64,000 nt of DNA from positions 3,286,001-3,350,000 of the forward strand of contig NZ_CP012268.1 of assembly GCF_001277195.1 (NCBI RefSeq), given 5' to 3'. Under the pieces are notes generated by a model. It saw nothing but the letters and a program-made list of their open reading frames with translations. It made no database searches and was not told the DNA's origin. This document shows, piece after piece, positions 16,338 to 25,149 of this stretch. The position numbers and the translations under genes were made by a program. This DNA comes from Cronobacter muytjensii ATCC 51329 (GTDB lineage Bacteria; Pseudomonadota; Gammaproteobacteria; Enterobacterales; Enterobacteriaceae). How positions within the stretch are numbered: the first letter of the stretch is position 1; each line of letters opens with the position of its first letter.

Positions 16338-18198
16338 ATGGCTGCGGTTTAACGACGGGCTCATCGGCGTCGTTGCCGGTGTGCTTGCCTTCCTGCGTGC
16401 CCTGCCAGCCGTGGCGCTGAATCAGCGACAGATGCGCGCGGTCTTCGCTGATAATCTCCGTCAGCATTGCGCTGGTGCGCTTGAAGGTGGCGGCGCGCGC
16501 CGTGGTGTCGTTATCGCCATCGGCCATCTCGTCGACCATCTGCTGGTTGTAGCAGCGGAACAGGTCGGCGCGCTCGCGCGCTTCGTAGCGCCCGATCCCC
16601 AGCTCTTCCAGCGCCATCCGCCCGACCCGCAACGCGCCTTCAAACGTTTCACGCTCCGGCTGCGCCACACCCGCCTGACGCAGGCGAATGTAATGATCGA
16701 CATCGCGCGCGCGCGCAATGATCCGCACCTGCGGGAAGTGCGTCTGCACCAGTTCCGTCAGCTGTAAATTCGCCTGCGGATCGTCGATGGCGTTGATTAA
16801 CACTTCGGCTTTCGCCACTCCGGCGGACTCCAGTAAATCGACGCGCGTGGCGTCGCCATAAAACACTTTCATGCCGAACTTGCGCAGGGTCTCAATGTGA
16901 TCCGGGTCGTGATCAAGCACCACCATTTTCACGCCGCTGGAGAGCAGTAAACGGCCCGCAATCTGCCCGAAACGCCCGAAGCCCGCGATAATGACGCGCG
17001 GTTGTTCTTCGTCAATCTCGTCGGCTTGGCGCGCCTGTTGTTGTCCCGTTTTTTCAAGGCGGGTTAGCAGCACGAGCAGCAGCGGCGTCGCGGCCATGGA
17101 GAGCGCCACCGCGAGCGTCAGCGCCTTCGCCCACTCCGCATCCAACACCTCTGCGCTGCGCGCTGCGCCGAAAATCACAAACGCAAACTCGCTTCCCTGA
17201 CCTAACAGCACCGCGAACCAGCGACGCTGGCGGCCCGGCACCTTCAGCGGCTTCGCCACCAGCCACAGCGTGACGGTCTTAATAATCAGGAAGCCGAACA
17301 GCAGCGTCAGCACGCGCAGCGGATGCGCGACCAGCGTACCGAAATCAATCGACATACCGACGCCGATAAAAAAGAGCCCCAACAGTAGCCCTTTAAAAGG
17401 CTCGATATCGCTCTCCAGCGCATGCCGGTATTCGGAGCTCGCCAGCAACACGCCCGCAAGAAACGCGCCCATCGCCATCGACAACCCGGCTTCTTCCAGC
17501 AGCAGGCCGAAGCCAAACACCAGAAACAGCGCCACGGCGCTGAACACTTCACGCAGCCCGGATCGCGCCACGAAACGCAACGCCGGACGCGCGACGAAAC
17601 GGCCAAGCAATACCACCAGCGCCAGCGCGCCGACGACTTTCAACGCCGAGAGGAAAAACGCGCTGGCGGTCGTCGCCTCGCCGCTCGCGGCAAGCAACGG
17701 GATCATCGCGACCAGCGGGATCGCGGCGATATCCTGAAACAGCAGTACGGCAAACGCGCTGCGCCCCAGCTGCGAAGCCGTCAGGTTGCGCTCGTTCATC
17801 GCCTGCATGGCGATGGCCGTTGACGAGAGCGCGAGCGTCAGGCCAATCAGCAGCGCCACCTGCCAGCGTAACCCGAGCGCGACGCAAAAGCCGCCGAGCA
17901 ACAAGCCGCACGCGCCCATCTGCAACGCACCGCCGCCAAACACCGACGCGCGCAGTTTCCACAGCCGCTGCGGATCGAGCTCAAGGCCAATGACAAACAG
18001 CATTAACACCACGCCGATTTCGGCAAAGTGCAATATCGCCTGCGCGTCTGTCACCAGCCGCAATCCCCACGGGCCAATCAGCCCGCCCGCAATCAGGTAA
18101 CCCAGCACCGAACCGAGCCCTAACCGCACCGCGACAGGCACAATCAACGCCGCCGATCCGAGATAGATCAGGGCCTGAATCAGAGTATGGCTATCCAT
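16336..18198 (-). CDS. kefC: Glutathione-gated potassium efflux antiporter KefC
   Basis: KefC is a CPA2-type K+/H+ antiporter in the inner membrane. Glutathione holds it closed; glutathione-electrophile adducts open it, acidifying the cytoplasm and protecting the cell. It has 620 residues, identical to E. coli in length. About twelve transmembrane helices occupy residues 1-380, followed by a KTN (RCK) Rossmann domain with GFGRFGQ near residue 407 that binds nucleotide and glutathione. Its start overlaps the end of kefF by eight bases, so the two are translationally coupled. Confidence 0.97.
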   Translation of the reverse strand: MDSHTLIQALIYLGSAALIVPVAVRLGLGSVLGYLIAGGLIGPWGLRLVTDAQAILHFAEIGVVLMLFVIGLELDPQRLWKLRASVFGGGALQMGACGLLLGGFCVALGLRWQVALLIGLTLALSSTAIAMQAMNERNLTASQLGRSAFAVLLFQDIAAIPLVAMIPLLAASGEATTASAFFLSALKVVGALALVVLLGRFVARPALRFVARSGLREVFSAVALFLVFGFGLLLEEAGLSMAMGAFLAGVLLASSEYRHALESDIEPFKGLLLGLFFIGVGMSIDFGTLVAHPLRVLTLLFGFLIIKTVTLWLVAKPLKVPGRQRRWFAVLLGQGSEFAFVIFGAARSAEVLDAEWAKALTLAVALSMAATPLLLVLLTRLEKTGQQQARQADEIDEEQPRVIIAGFGRFGQIAGRLLLSSGVKMVVLDHDPDHIETLRKFGMKVFYGDATRVDLLESAGVAKAEVLINAIDDPQANLQLTELVQTHFPQVRIIARARDVDHYIRLRQAGVAQPERETFEGALRVGRMALEELGIGRYEARERADLFRCYNQQMVDEMADGDNDTTARAATFKRTSAMLTEIISEDRAHLSLIQRHGWQGTQEGKHTGNDADEPVVKPQP

Positions 18199-18721
18199 GA
18201 TGACGCTCCTGCCAGTCGGTTAATCGTTGTTGATACTCCCGCGCTTTGCCTTCCAGCGTTTCGTCGTCGCACACAAAGGTGCGGTGCATGACATAGGGCG
18301 TCAGCCAGTTGAGGCCGCAATAGAGCGCCGTCGCCTGTAGCGGCTGGGCGAGCACGTCAAATCCCGGATGATCGCCAATATCAAAGTGATGCCTGTCGCC
18401 GCCCGTCGTGACCGCCCACAAGACGCTTTTGCCTTGCAGCGCCGTTGCGCCTTTGCCATAGGCCCAGCCGTGCGCGAGCACTTTATCTATCCAGAGTTTG
18501 AAAAGCGGCGGCACGCTGTACCACTGCATGGGGTGCTGCCAGACAATCAAATCAGCGCGCGCGAGCGCCTCCTGTTCGGCGGCGACATTAATGTTGAAAT
18601 CGGGGTAGAGCTGATAAAGCGAGCGCACTTCGAGTTCGTCCAGCCCCTGCACATGTTCCAGCATCCGCCGGTTGGCGTGAGAGTGGTGCGGATAGGGGTG
18701 CGCATAAATAATTAAAATCAT
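18191..18721 (-). CDS. kefF: KefC ancillary NAD(P)H:quinone oxidoreductase KefF
   Basis: KefF is a flavodoxin-fold FMN enzyme that binds KefC and is needed for its full activity; it also reduces quinones. From the ATG at 18721 the protein starts MILIIYAHPYPHHSHANRRM and has 176 residues, the same as E. coli. The frame is open nine codons further upstream (to 18748), but that would add an unconserved MMGSDTGKV extension. It overlaps kefC by eight bases. Confidence 0.94.
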   Translation of the reverse strand: MILIIYAHPYPHHSHANRRMLEHVQGLDELEVRSLYQLYPDFNINVAAEQEALARADLIVWQHPMQWYSVPPLFKLWIDKVLAHGWAYGKGATALQGKSVLWAVTTGGDRHHFDIGDHPGFDVLAQPLQATALYCGLNWLTPYVMHRTFVCDDETLEGKAREYQQRLTDWQERHHG

Positions 18722-18848
18722 AACCTTGCCTGTGTCGCTGCCCATCATGGGAATGGAATGAGTGTAGCCAGTTAACAGGCGCGCTTACAGGGGCAATCCG
18801 CAGGGGTATTATTTCTTGCAGTGGGAAGGTGGGATCAACGCGTAATCA

Positions 18849-18876
18849 AAAAACGGATGCCTGAGCATCCGTTTTT
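18849..18876 (-). terminator. Intrinsic terminator after the DUF903 lipoprotein gene
   Basis: AAAAACGGATGC and GCATCCGTTTTT form a near-perfect stem around CTGA. It lies 27 bases beyond the stop of the lipoprotein gene on the minus strand. Confidence 0.85.
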
Positions 18877-18902
18877 AAGGCGTGGAATAACCAGCCTCGT
18901 GC

Positions 18903-19136
18903 TTAATTATCCAGCTCGCTCATGGATTTCACCTCGCCGCGATTAATCTGCTCGGTCTGGCCGGTCTGGGCATTTTTATAAGATACCAGGCCGGTATCGC
19001 TATCTACTTCCGGTTTACCATCAGTGACAATGGTCTTGCCGTCAGTGGTTTTAACAGCCTGATTGGATGAACAGCCCGCGACGGTAAACAGCGTGGCGGC
19101 AGCAAAAATGGACGTTATCAGTAGTTTCGATCGCAT
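18903..19136 (-). CDS. YgdI/YgdR-like (DUF903) outer-membrane lipoprotein
   Basis: A 77-residue lipoprotein. The signal sequence ends in the lipobox VAGC with C22 as the lipidated cysteine. Serine at the +2 position predicts sorting to the outer membrane. The mature part carries the DUF903 pattern TxDGKTIVTDGKPEVDSDTG followed by a QINRGEV motif, as in E. coli YgdI and YgdR, which are small SH3-like proteins of unknown function. The frame is open 13 codons upstream, but the ATG at 19136 has a GGGAGA ribosome binding site and gives a normal signal peptide. It sits where E. coli carries the cai-fix-yaaU genes. Confidence 0.85.
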   Translation of the reverse strand: MRSKLLITSIFAAATLFTVAGCSSNQAVKTTDGKTIVTDGKPEVDSDTGLVSYKNAQTGQTEQINRGEVKSMSELDN

Positions 19137-19230
19137 GGTGTTCTCCCTGCTTTTTCGTTGGATTTGATTACACACCTTATTATTTTAGGTTAACTGACTG
19201 ATAATTTTTGGAAATACAGAAGGTTCTGAG

Positions 19231-19259
19231 GCCGGGCGCCTGATATGCAGACGCCCGGC
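19231..19259. other. Hairpin downstream of the lipoprotein gene at 19.3 kb
   Basis: GCCGGGCG and CGCCCGGC flank a 13-base loop, ten bases after the stop of the minus-strand lipoprotein gene. No T-run follows, so this is a possible weak terminator or a mRNA 3'-end stabiliser. Confidence 0.4.
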
Positions 19260-19268
19260 GGTCAGACG

Positions 19269-20132
19269 TTACGGCTTAAGCTCAAGAATAGAGCTCATCA
19301 TGATGTGATTAAGATTGGTCATGATTTCATAATAGCGGGTCAGCTCTTCACCGCCTGCTGCTGGTTTACGCCATTTTTCGCGGTTCTGTTTTTCAAACTC
19401 TTTCAGCAGATCTTTTTGGTCACTTGCCGACTCAGCGTGAATAAACGCGGTATAAATTTTGGTGGCGTCATTCAGGTTTTGCTGTAATTCCGCAGAATTA
19501 AAATGCGCGGTAATGACAGGCGGCTGATAACGCGACTCCGTAATACGCATATTTTCCGTATATTCAACGGACGGAGAAAACTCATTGTTATAGAAATGCT
19601 TAAAGTCTTCGATGCGGAAAATCTTAGTCTTGTAATTATCGTTCGTCGTGGATGTCATCGACTCAGGGAAAGCCTCTGTCGGGTTCAGCTCCCACTCTTT
19701 CGCAAAATTATCAATAAAGAGTTCGCTACCCAGGTCCTCGAATGGGCCGGTGACGGTCTCCCCATCAATCGTCAGGGTGTGAACATCACCATTTTCACCG
19801 GCTGGCTGAACGCCTTCCGCCAGATACTTTTGCACGACGTAAATGTAACGGGTACGGGTCGGGTTGATAAGGCCGCTCTCGCCGGAGCGAGGCCAGGCGC
19901 CAAACACGCTGAATTTCACCTTTTCGCCATTTTCCAGCGTCAACGTATGTTGGCCCGCGTCCAGTTTAATATTGTGAGATTCCTTTGCCGGAACCGTTAT
20001 TTTTTGGTCATCGACAGAAATCGCTAAGGGTTTCCCGGTTGGGTTATCAATCAAAAATTCTTTACTGTCACCGCCGCCAAAACAGGCGGTCAATGCCAGA
20101 CAGGCACCCAAAAGCATGACTCTTTTTAACAC
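19269..20132 (-). CDS. Putative lipoprotein of unknown function
   Basis: I do not recognise the family. The product is 287 residues with a lipoprotein signal peptide ending LTAC (C17). The GTG at 20132 is chosen because AAGGAG lies six bases upstream on the minus strand, whereas the earlier ATG at 20183 lacks a site and would displace the signal peptide. The mature protein begins FGGGDSKEF and then contains a beta-rich stretch (about 20-90: IDNPTGKPLAISVDDQKITV) resembling a small beta-sandwich. The C-terminal half is charged and probably helical. Base composition is visibly more AT-rich than its neighbours. It is flanked by kefF and carB, where E. coli has cai-fix. Confidence 0.75.
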   Translation of the reverse strand: MLKRVMLLGACLALTACFGGGDSKEFLIDNPTGKPLAISVDDQKITVPAKESHNIKLDAGQHTLTLENGEKVKFSVFGAWPRSGESGLINPTRTRYIYVVQKYLAEGVQPAGENGDVHTLTIDGETVTGPFEDLGSELFIDNFAKEWELNPTEAFPESMTSTTNDNYKTKIFRIEDFKHFYNNEFSPSVEYTENMRITESRYQPPVITAHFNSAELQQNLNDATKIYTAFIHAESASDQKDLLKEFEKQNREKWRKPAAGGEELTRYYEIMTNLNHIMMSSILELKP

Positions 20133-20242
20133 GTGTTTCTCCTTAAACGTGAAACTGGGCTTCGATAAACGATAAGGGGTCAAGGGTAACGGATGGTCAC
20201 ACAGGAGTGAAAAACTAATTGGCTATTAAATTTAGGGGGTAA

Positions 20243-20274
20243 GCATAAAAAAAAGCCAGCTTACGCTGGCTTTT
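20243..20274 (-). terminator. carAB operon terminator
   Basis: On the minus strand AAAAGCCAGC and GCTGGCTTTT form a stem around a four-base loop, followed by a run of eight T residues. It lies 17 bases past the carB stop. Confidence 0.9.
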
Positions 20275-20291
20275 GGCTCATTCATAATTTC

Positions 20292-23200
20292 TTACTTCGC
20301 GATCTGCGCGTGCATCTCCTGCACCGAAATCACTTTTTCTTTAGCGTCGGCATTCAGCGCCATTGCGGTGGCGAAGCCGCCGTTCAGCGTGGTGTCGTAG
20401 TGCACTTTATACTGCAGCGCGCTGCGGCGAATCAGCTTGGAGTCTTCAATCGCCTGACGGCCTGCGGTGGTGTTGATGATATACGTGTATTCGCCATTCT
20501 TGATACGGTCCTGAATGTGCGGACGCCCTTCATGCACCTTGTTCACCAGACGCGGGTTAATGCCTGCTTCGCCCAGCACAATCGCGGTGCCGTGCGTCGC
20601 ATCAAGCTCGAAGCCAAATTTCAACAGCTTGGCGGCGAGATCCACCACACGCTCTTTATCGCCTTCACGCACCGAGAGCAGCGCGCGGCCCTGTTTCTTC
20701 ATGGTGGAGTTGCTGCCAAGCTGCGCTTTGGCGAATGCCTCTGCGAAGGTGCGGCCCACGCCCATCACCTCGCCGGTGGAGCGCATTTCCGGCCCCAGCA
20801 GCGGGTCAACGCCCGGGAACTTATTGAACGGCAGCACCACTTCTTTCACCGAATAATACGGTGGGATTATCTCTTTGGTGACGCCCTGCTCGCTCAGCGT
20901 TCTGCCTGCCATAACGCGCGCTGCCACTTTCGCCAGCGGCACGCCGGTAGCTTTGGAGACAAACGGCACGGTACGCGCGGCGCGCGGGTTTACTTCAATC
21001 AGGTAGACTTCGTTGTCTTTCACCGCGAACTGGACGTTCATCAGGCCGCGGACCTGGAGTTCAAAGGCCAGCTTCTGCACCTGCTGGCGCATCACGTCCT
21101 GAATCTCCTGGCTTAAGGTGTACGCTGGCAGCGAGCACGCGGAGTCGCCAGAGTGCACGCCCGCCTGTTCGATATGCTCCATGATGCCGCCAATCAGCAC
21201 CATTTCGCCGTCGCAGATGGCGTCCACGTCCACTTCAACGGCGTCGTCCAGGAAGCGGTCCAGCAGCACTGGCGCGTCGTTGGAAACGCTCACCGCCGTC
21301 TGGAAGTAGCGACGCAGGTCGGCTTCGTCGTAGACGATTTCCATCGCGCGGCCGCCCAGCACGTAAGACGGGCGCACCACCAGCGGGTAGCCGATTTCTT
21401 TCGCTTTCTCGACCGCCTGTTCGATGGCCGTCACGGTGGCGTTCGCCGGCTGTTTCAGCTTCAGGCGATCCACCGCCTGCTGAAAGCGCTCGCGGTCTTC
21501 GGCGCGGTCGATAGCGTCCGGGCTGGTGCCGATAACCGGTACGCCTGCTGCTTCCAGCGCGCGCGCCAGCTTCAGCGGCGTCTGGCCGCCGTACTGCACA
21601 ATAACGCCTTTCGGCTTCTCGATGCGTACGATTTCCAGCACGTCTTCCAGCGTAACCGGCTCAAAGTAAAGGCGGTCGGAAGTATCGTAGTCGGTGGAGA
21701 CGGTTTCCGGGTTGCAGTTGACCATGATGGTCTCGTAACCGTCTTCACGCAGCGCCAGCGCGGCGTGTACGCAGCAGTAGTCGAACTCAATGCCCTGGCC
21801 GATACGGTTCGGCCCGCCGCCCAGCACCATGATTTTTTCACGATCCAGGTTCGGGTTCGCCTCGCACTCTTCTTCATAAGTGGAGTACATGTAGGCGGTA
21901 TCGGTGGCGAATTCCGCCGCGCAGGTATCCACACGCTTATAGACCGGATGCAGGTTGTACTGCTCGCGCAGCTTGCGGATTTCCGATTCACTGACGCCCG
22001 CGAGTTTCGCAAGACGCGCATCGGCGAAGCCTTTACGTTTGAGCATCCGCAGGAAATCGGCGTTCAGGCCGTTAATGCCCTGCTCGGCGACCTGTTCTTC
22101 AAGGCGCACCAGCTCTTCAATCTGCACCAGGAACCAGCGGTCGATGTTGGTCAGGTTGAAAACGCCGTCAACGGACAGGCCCGCGCGGAAAGCGTCAGCG
22201 ATGTACCAGATACGCTCGGCGCCCGCGTCTTTCAGCTCACGACGGATTTTGGTCAGCGCTTCCGGGTCATCCAGGCTCACTTTCGGGTCAAAACCGGTCG
22301 CGCCTACTTCCAGACCGCGCAGCGCTTTCTGCATCGACTCCTGCTGAGTGCGGCCAATCGCCATGACCTCACCGACCGACTTCATCTGGGTGGTCAGACG
22401 GTCGTTAGCGCCCGCAAATTTCTCAAAGTTAAAGCGCGGAATTTTGGTGACAACGTAGTCGATAGACGGCTCGAAGGAGGCCGGGGTACGGCCACCGGTG
22501 ATGTCGTTCATCAGCTCGTCGAGGGTATAGCCCACCGCCAGTTTCGCCGCCACTTTGGCAATCGGGAAACCGGTCGCTTTTGAGGCCAGTGCTGAGGAGC
22601 GCGACACGCGGGGGTTCATTTCAATAACAATCAGACGACCATTTTTCGGGTTCACCGCAAACTGCACGTTAGAGCCGCCGGTTTCGACGCCGATTTCACG
22701 CAGTACCGCCATCGAGGCGTTACGCATGATCTGATATTCCTTGTCGGTCAGCGTCTGGGCCGGGGCCACGGTGATGGAGTCGCCGGTATGGATGCCCATG
22801 GCGTCGAAGTTTTCGATAGAGCAGACGATGATGCAGTTGTCATTTTTATCACGCACCACTTCCATCTCGTACTCTTTCCAGCCGATCAGCGATTCGTCAA
22901 TCAGCAGCTCTTTGGTCGGGGAAAGGTCGAGGCCGCGGGCGCAAATTTCTTCGAATTCCTCGCGGTTATACGCGATGCCGCCGCCGGTGCCGCCCATCGT
23001 AAAGGACGGGCGAATGATGCACGGATAACCGACATCCGCCGCGACAGCCAGCGCTTCGTCCATATTATGGGCAATGCCGGAGCGCGCGGTTTCAAGGCCG
23101 ATTTTCTTCATCGCCACGTCGAAGCGGCGGCGGTCTTCGGCTTTATCAATCGCGTCGGCAGTGGCGCCAATCATGGTGACGCCAAACTCTTCCAGTACGC

Positions 23201-23516
23201 CCTGACGCTCCAGTTCCAGCGCGCAGTTCAGCGCCGTCTGGCCGCCCATGGTCGGCAGCACCGCATCCGGACGCTCTTTTTCGATGATTTTACGCACCAC
23301 TTCCCAGTGGATCGGCTCAATATAAGTCGCATCCGCCATCTCCGGGTCGGTCATGATGGTCGCGGGGTTGGAGTTCACCAGAATGACGCGGTAGCCCTCT
23401 TCACGCAGCGCTTTACACGCCTGGGCGCCGGAGTAGTCGAATTCGCACGCCTGGCCGATAACAATCGGACCGGCGCCAAGAATCAGGATGCTTTTAATGT
23501 CTGTACGTTTTGGCAT
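20292..23516 (-). CDS. carB: Carbamoyl-phosphate synthase large subunit CarB
   Basis: CarB makes carbamoyl phosphate from ammonia (supplied by CarA), bicarbonate and two ATP, feeding both arginine and pyrimidine synthesis. The 1074 residues compare with 1073 in E. coli. Two homologous ATP-grasp halves are visible, the first starting LILGAGPIVIGQACEFDYSG (carboxyphosphate domain) and the second VLGGGPNRIGQGIEFDYCC near residue 560 (carbamoyl-phosphate domain). The last ~140 residues form the allosteric domain for UMP, IMP and ornithine. It lies 18 bases after carA and ends at a strong terminator. Confidence 0.98.
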   Translation of the reverse strand: MPKRTDIKSILILGAGPIVIGQACEFDYSGAQACKALREEGYRVILVNSNPATIMTDPEMADATYIEPIHWEVVRKIIEKERPDAVLPTMGGQTALNCALELERQGVLEEFGVTMIGATADAIDKAEDRRRFDVAMKKIGLETARSGIAHNMDEALAVAADVGYPCIIRPSFTMGGTGGGIAYNREEFEEICARGLDLSPTKELLIDESLIGWKEYEMEVVRDKNDNCIIVCSIENFDAMGIHTGDSITVAPAQTLTDKEYQIMRNASMAVLREIGVETGGSNVQFAVNPKNGRLIVIEMNPRVSRSSALASKATGFPIAKVAAKLAVGYTLDELMNDITGGRTPASFEPSIDYVVTKIPRFNFEKFAGANDRLTTQMKSVGEVMAIGRTQQESMQKALRGLEVGATGFDPKVSLDDPEALTKIRRELKDAGAERIWYIADAFRAGLSVDGVFNLTNIDRWFLVQIEELVRLEEQVAEQGINGLNADFLRMLKRKGFADARLAKLAGVSESEIRKLREQYNLHPVYKRVDTCAAEFATDTAYMYSTYEEECEANPNLDREKIMVLGGGPNRIGQGIEFDYCCVHAALALREDGYETIMVNCNPETVSTDYDTSDRLYFEPVTLEDVLEIVRIEKPKGVIVQYGGQTPLKLARALEAAGVPVIGTSPDAIDRAEDRERFQQAVDRLKLKQPANATVTAIEQAVEKAKEIGYPLVVRPSYVLGGRAMEIVYDEADLRRYFQTAVSVSNDAPVLLDRFLDDAVEVDVDAICDGEMVLIGGIMEHIEQAGVHSGDSACSLPAYTLSQEIQDVMRQQVQKLAFELQVRGLMNVQFAVKDNEVYLIEVNPRAARTVPFVSKATGVPLAKVAARVMAGRTLSEQGVTKEIIPPYYSVKEVVLPFNKFPGVDPLLGPEMRSTGEVMGVGRTFAEAFAKAQLGSNSTMKKQGRALLSVREGDKERVVDLAAKLLKFGFELDATHGTAIVLGEAGINPRLVNKVHEGRPHIQDRIKNGEYTYIINTTAGRQAIEDSKLIRRSALQYKVHYDTTLNGGFATAMALNADAKEKVISVQEMHAQIAK

Positions 23517-23534
23517 TTTCTCTCTGTCTCCTGA

Positions 23535-24683
23535 TTACTTAGCGTCTTGACGATACTGCTTAATTAAATCAATGAAATGGTCAAACAGCGGCGCGGCATC
23601 ATGCGGCCCCGGGCTCGCCTCCGGGTGCCCCTGGAAGCTGAACGCCGGTTTATCGGTGCGGTGAATGCCCTGCAACGTATTATCGAACAGGGATTTGTGA
23701 GTCACGCGCAGCGTGGCGGGCATTGAGGCTTCGTCAACCGCAAAGCCGTGGTTCTGGGCGGTGATCATCACGCAGTTGTTGTCGAGATCTTTAACCGGGT
23801 GGTTGCCGCCGTGGTGGCCGAACTTCATCTTCACGGTTTTCGCGCCGCTCGCCAGCGCCAGCAACTGATGGCCAAGGCAGATGCCGAAGACCGGCACGTC
23901 GGTGTCGAGGAATTTTTTAATGGCGTCGATGGCGTAATCGCATGGCGCCGGGTCGCCGGGACCATTTGAGAGGAAGATGCCGTCCGGGTTCATTTTCAGC
24001 ACGTCTTCCGCCGGTGTCTGCGCCGGGACGACCGTCAGGCGGCAGCCGCGGTCCACCAGCATACGCAGAATGTTGCGCTTCACGCCGTAGTCGTAAGCCA
24101 CCACATGGTAAGGCAGTTCTTCTTCTTTCTTCGCTTCCGGCAGCTCGCCTTTAAGCGTCCAGCTGCCCTGGGTCCAGCTCCAGGCTTCTTTAGTGGTCAC
24201 TTCTTTCGCCAGATCCATGCCGTTGAGGCCCGGGAAGGCTTTCGCTTTTTCAAGCGCCAGCGCGGCATCGACATTATCCCCTGCGATGATGCAGCCGTTC
24301 TGGGCGCCTTTCTCACGCAGCAGACGCGTCAGCTTACGAGTATCGATATCGGCAATCGCCACGATGTTATGGCGCTTCAGGTAAGAAGAGAGATCCTCGG
24401 TGTTGCGGTAGTTGCTGGCAATCAGCGGCAAATCGCGGATCACGAGGCCCTGAGCATGTACCTGGGAGGACTCAGCGTCGGCGTCGTTAGTACCGACATT
24501 ACCAATATGGGGATAAGTAAGAGTGACAATCTGGCGGGAGTAGGAAGGATCAGTGAGGATTTCTTGATAACCGGTCATAGAAGTATTGAAAACGACTTCC
24601 CCTACTGCCGTACCTGTTGCCCCGATGGCCCGACCGTAGAATTGGGTTCCGTCTTCCAGAACCAACAGCGCTGACTTAATCAA
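23535..24683 (-). CDS. carA: Carbamoyl-phosphate synthase small (glutaminase) subunit CarA
   Basis: CarA hydrolyses glutamine and channels ammonia to CarB. From a TTG start at 24683 the protein is 382 residues (MIKSALLVLEDGTQFYGRAI), the same length and start codon type as E. coli carA. A GGAGG ribosome binding site precedes the TTG; the frame is open nine codons further (to 24710), but this would run through the site. The class I glutamine amidotransferase nucleophile lies in GICLGHQ, and the His-Glu pair is in GHPEASPGP. It is the first gene of carAB, under two promoters. Confidence 0.95.
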   Translation of the reverse strand: MIKSALLVLEDGTQFYGRAIGATGTAVGEVVFNTSMTGYQEILTDPSYSRQIVTLTYPHIGNVGTNDADAESSQVHAQGLVIRDLPLIASNYRNTEDLSSYLKRHNIVAIADIDTRKLTRLLREKGAQNGCIIAGDNVDAALALEKAKAFPGLNGMDLAKEVTTKEAWSWTQGSWTLKGELPEAKKEEELPYHVVAYDYGVKRNILRMLVDRGCRLTVVPAQTPAEDVLKMNPDGIFLSNGPGDPAPCDYAIDAIKKFLDTDVPVFGICLGHQLLALASGAKTVKMKFGHHGGNHPVKDLDNNCVMITAQNHGFAVDEASMPATLRVTHKSLFDNTLQGIHRTDKPAFSFQGHPEASPGPHDAAPLFDHFIDLIKQYRQDAK

Positions 24684-24693
24684 AACGTCCTCC

Positions 24694-24732
24694 AGGGAAT
24701 AAACAGTCAATTTATTTGCATATTAATTCAAC
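24694..24732 (-). promoter_or_regulatory. Tandem ArgR boxes at the carAB proximal promoter (P2)
   Basis: Read on the minus strand, two ARG-box cores occur: TGAATTAATATGCA (24717-24730) and TGACTGTTTATTCC (24696-24709). Their starts are 21 bases apart, the usual 18+3 spacing for an ArgR hexamer. A possible P2 -10, TAATAT (24720-24725), lies inside the first box with TTGATT (24744-24749) 18 bases upstream as -35. Arginine repression of P2 is expected. Confidence 0.75.
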
Positions 24733-24790
24733 CGGTGTGGCTAAATCAATGCAAAAACGCCTGAACAGCGAATTTTTGGCAAACGGCGGC

Positions 24791-24819
24791 ATTCTAGAGA
24801 TAACCCAGGGGGAAGTCTA
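24791..24819 (-). promoter_or_regulatory. carAB distal promoter P1
   Basis: On the minus strand TAGACT (24814-24819) and TAGAAT (24791-24796) are separated by exactly 17 bases. The position, roughly 70 bases upstream of the P2/ArgR region, matches the pyrimidine- and purine-controlled P1 of E. coli carAB. The remainder of the 466-base gap between carA and dapB is AT-rich and holds no supportable gene. Confidence 0.65.
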
Positions 24820-24904
24820 CCTGAAAACGCACTTTTTATTGTTATTTTGGCGCCTTTAATGAAAACAGCGAGAATGAGAGGCAAAAAACACAGAAAACGA
24901 AGCG

Positions 24905-24920
24905 CGGAAAACGGTTGCTG
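24905..24920 (-). promoter_or_regulatory. Candidate PurR operator upstream of carAB P1
   Basis: The minus-strand 16-mer CAGCAACCGTTTTCCG matches the PurR core GCAANCGNTTNC at every fixed base. It lies about 110-130 bases upstream of the predicted P1 start, where PurR acts on carAB in E. coli. Confidence 0.6.
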
Positions 24921-25071
24921 GACAAGAAAAATAAAGCGGAAGCATAACACAGCTTTTAAAGTGGACCAAACGGTCAAAATTCACAACCTGATAACGAAAA
25001 AACACTCATAAAGTTAGTTTTTAAGAGCACTTTAACCTTAAAATCGTTAAGAACGCCAAAAACAGCAAAAT

Positions 25072-25098
25072 AAAAAAGGGCAATAATTTATTGCCCTT
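25072..25098 (-). terminator. dapB terminator
   Basis: On the minus strand AAGGGCAATAA pairs with TTATTGCCCTT and is followed by six T residues. It lies about 50 bases past the dapB stop. Confidence 0.85.
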
Positions 25099-25149
25099 CC
25101 AATCAAAAAGTTACGATTGTAATAACCACATCACGATGGGTAATAATAA

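Noticed and set aside
21153..22583. 476-codon open frame opposite carB
   Set aside because: Mirror of carB codons; unrelated to any family.
24741..24977. 78-codon hydrophobic frame upstream of carA on the minus strand
   Set aside because: It covers the predicted P1 promoter and PurR operator and has no ribosome binding site, so it is regulatory DNA rather than a gene.
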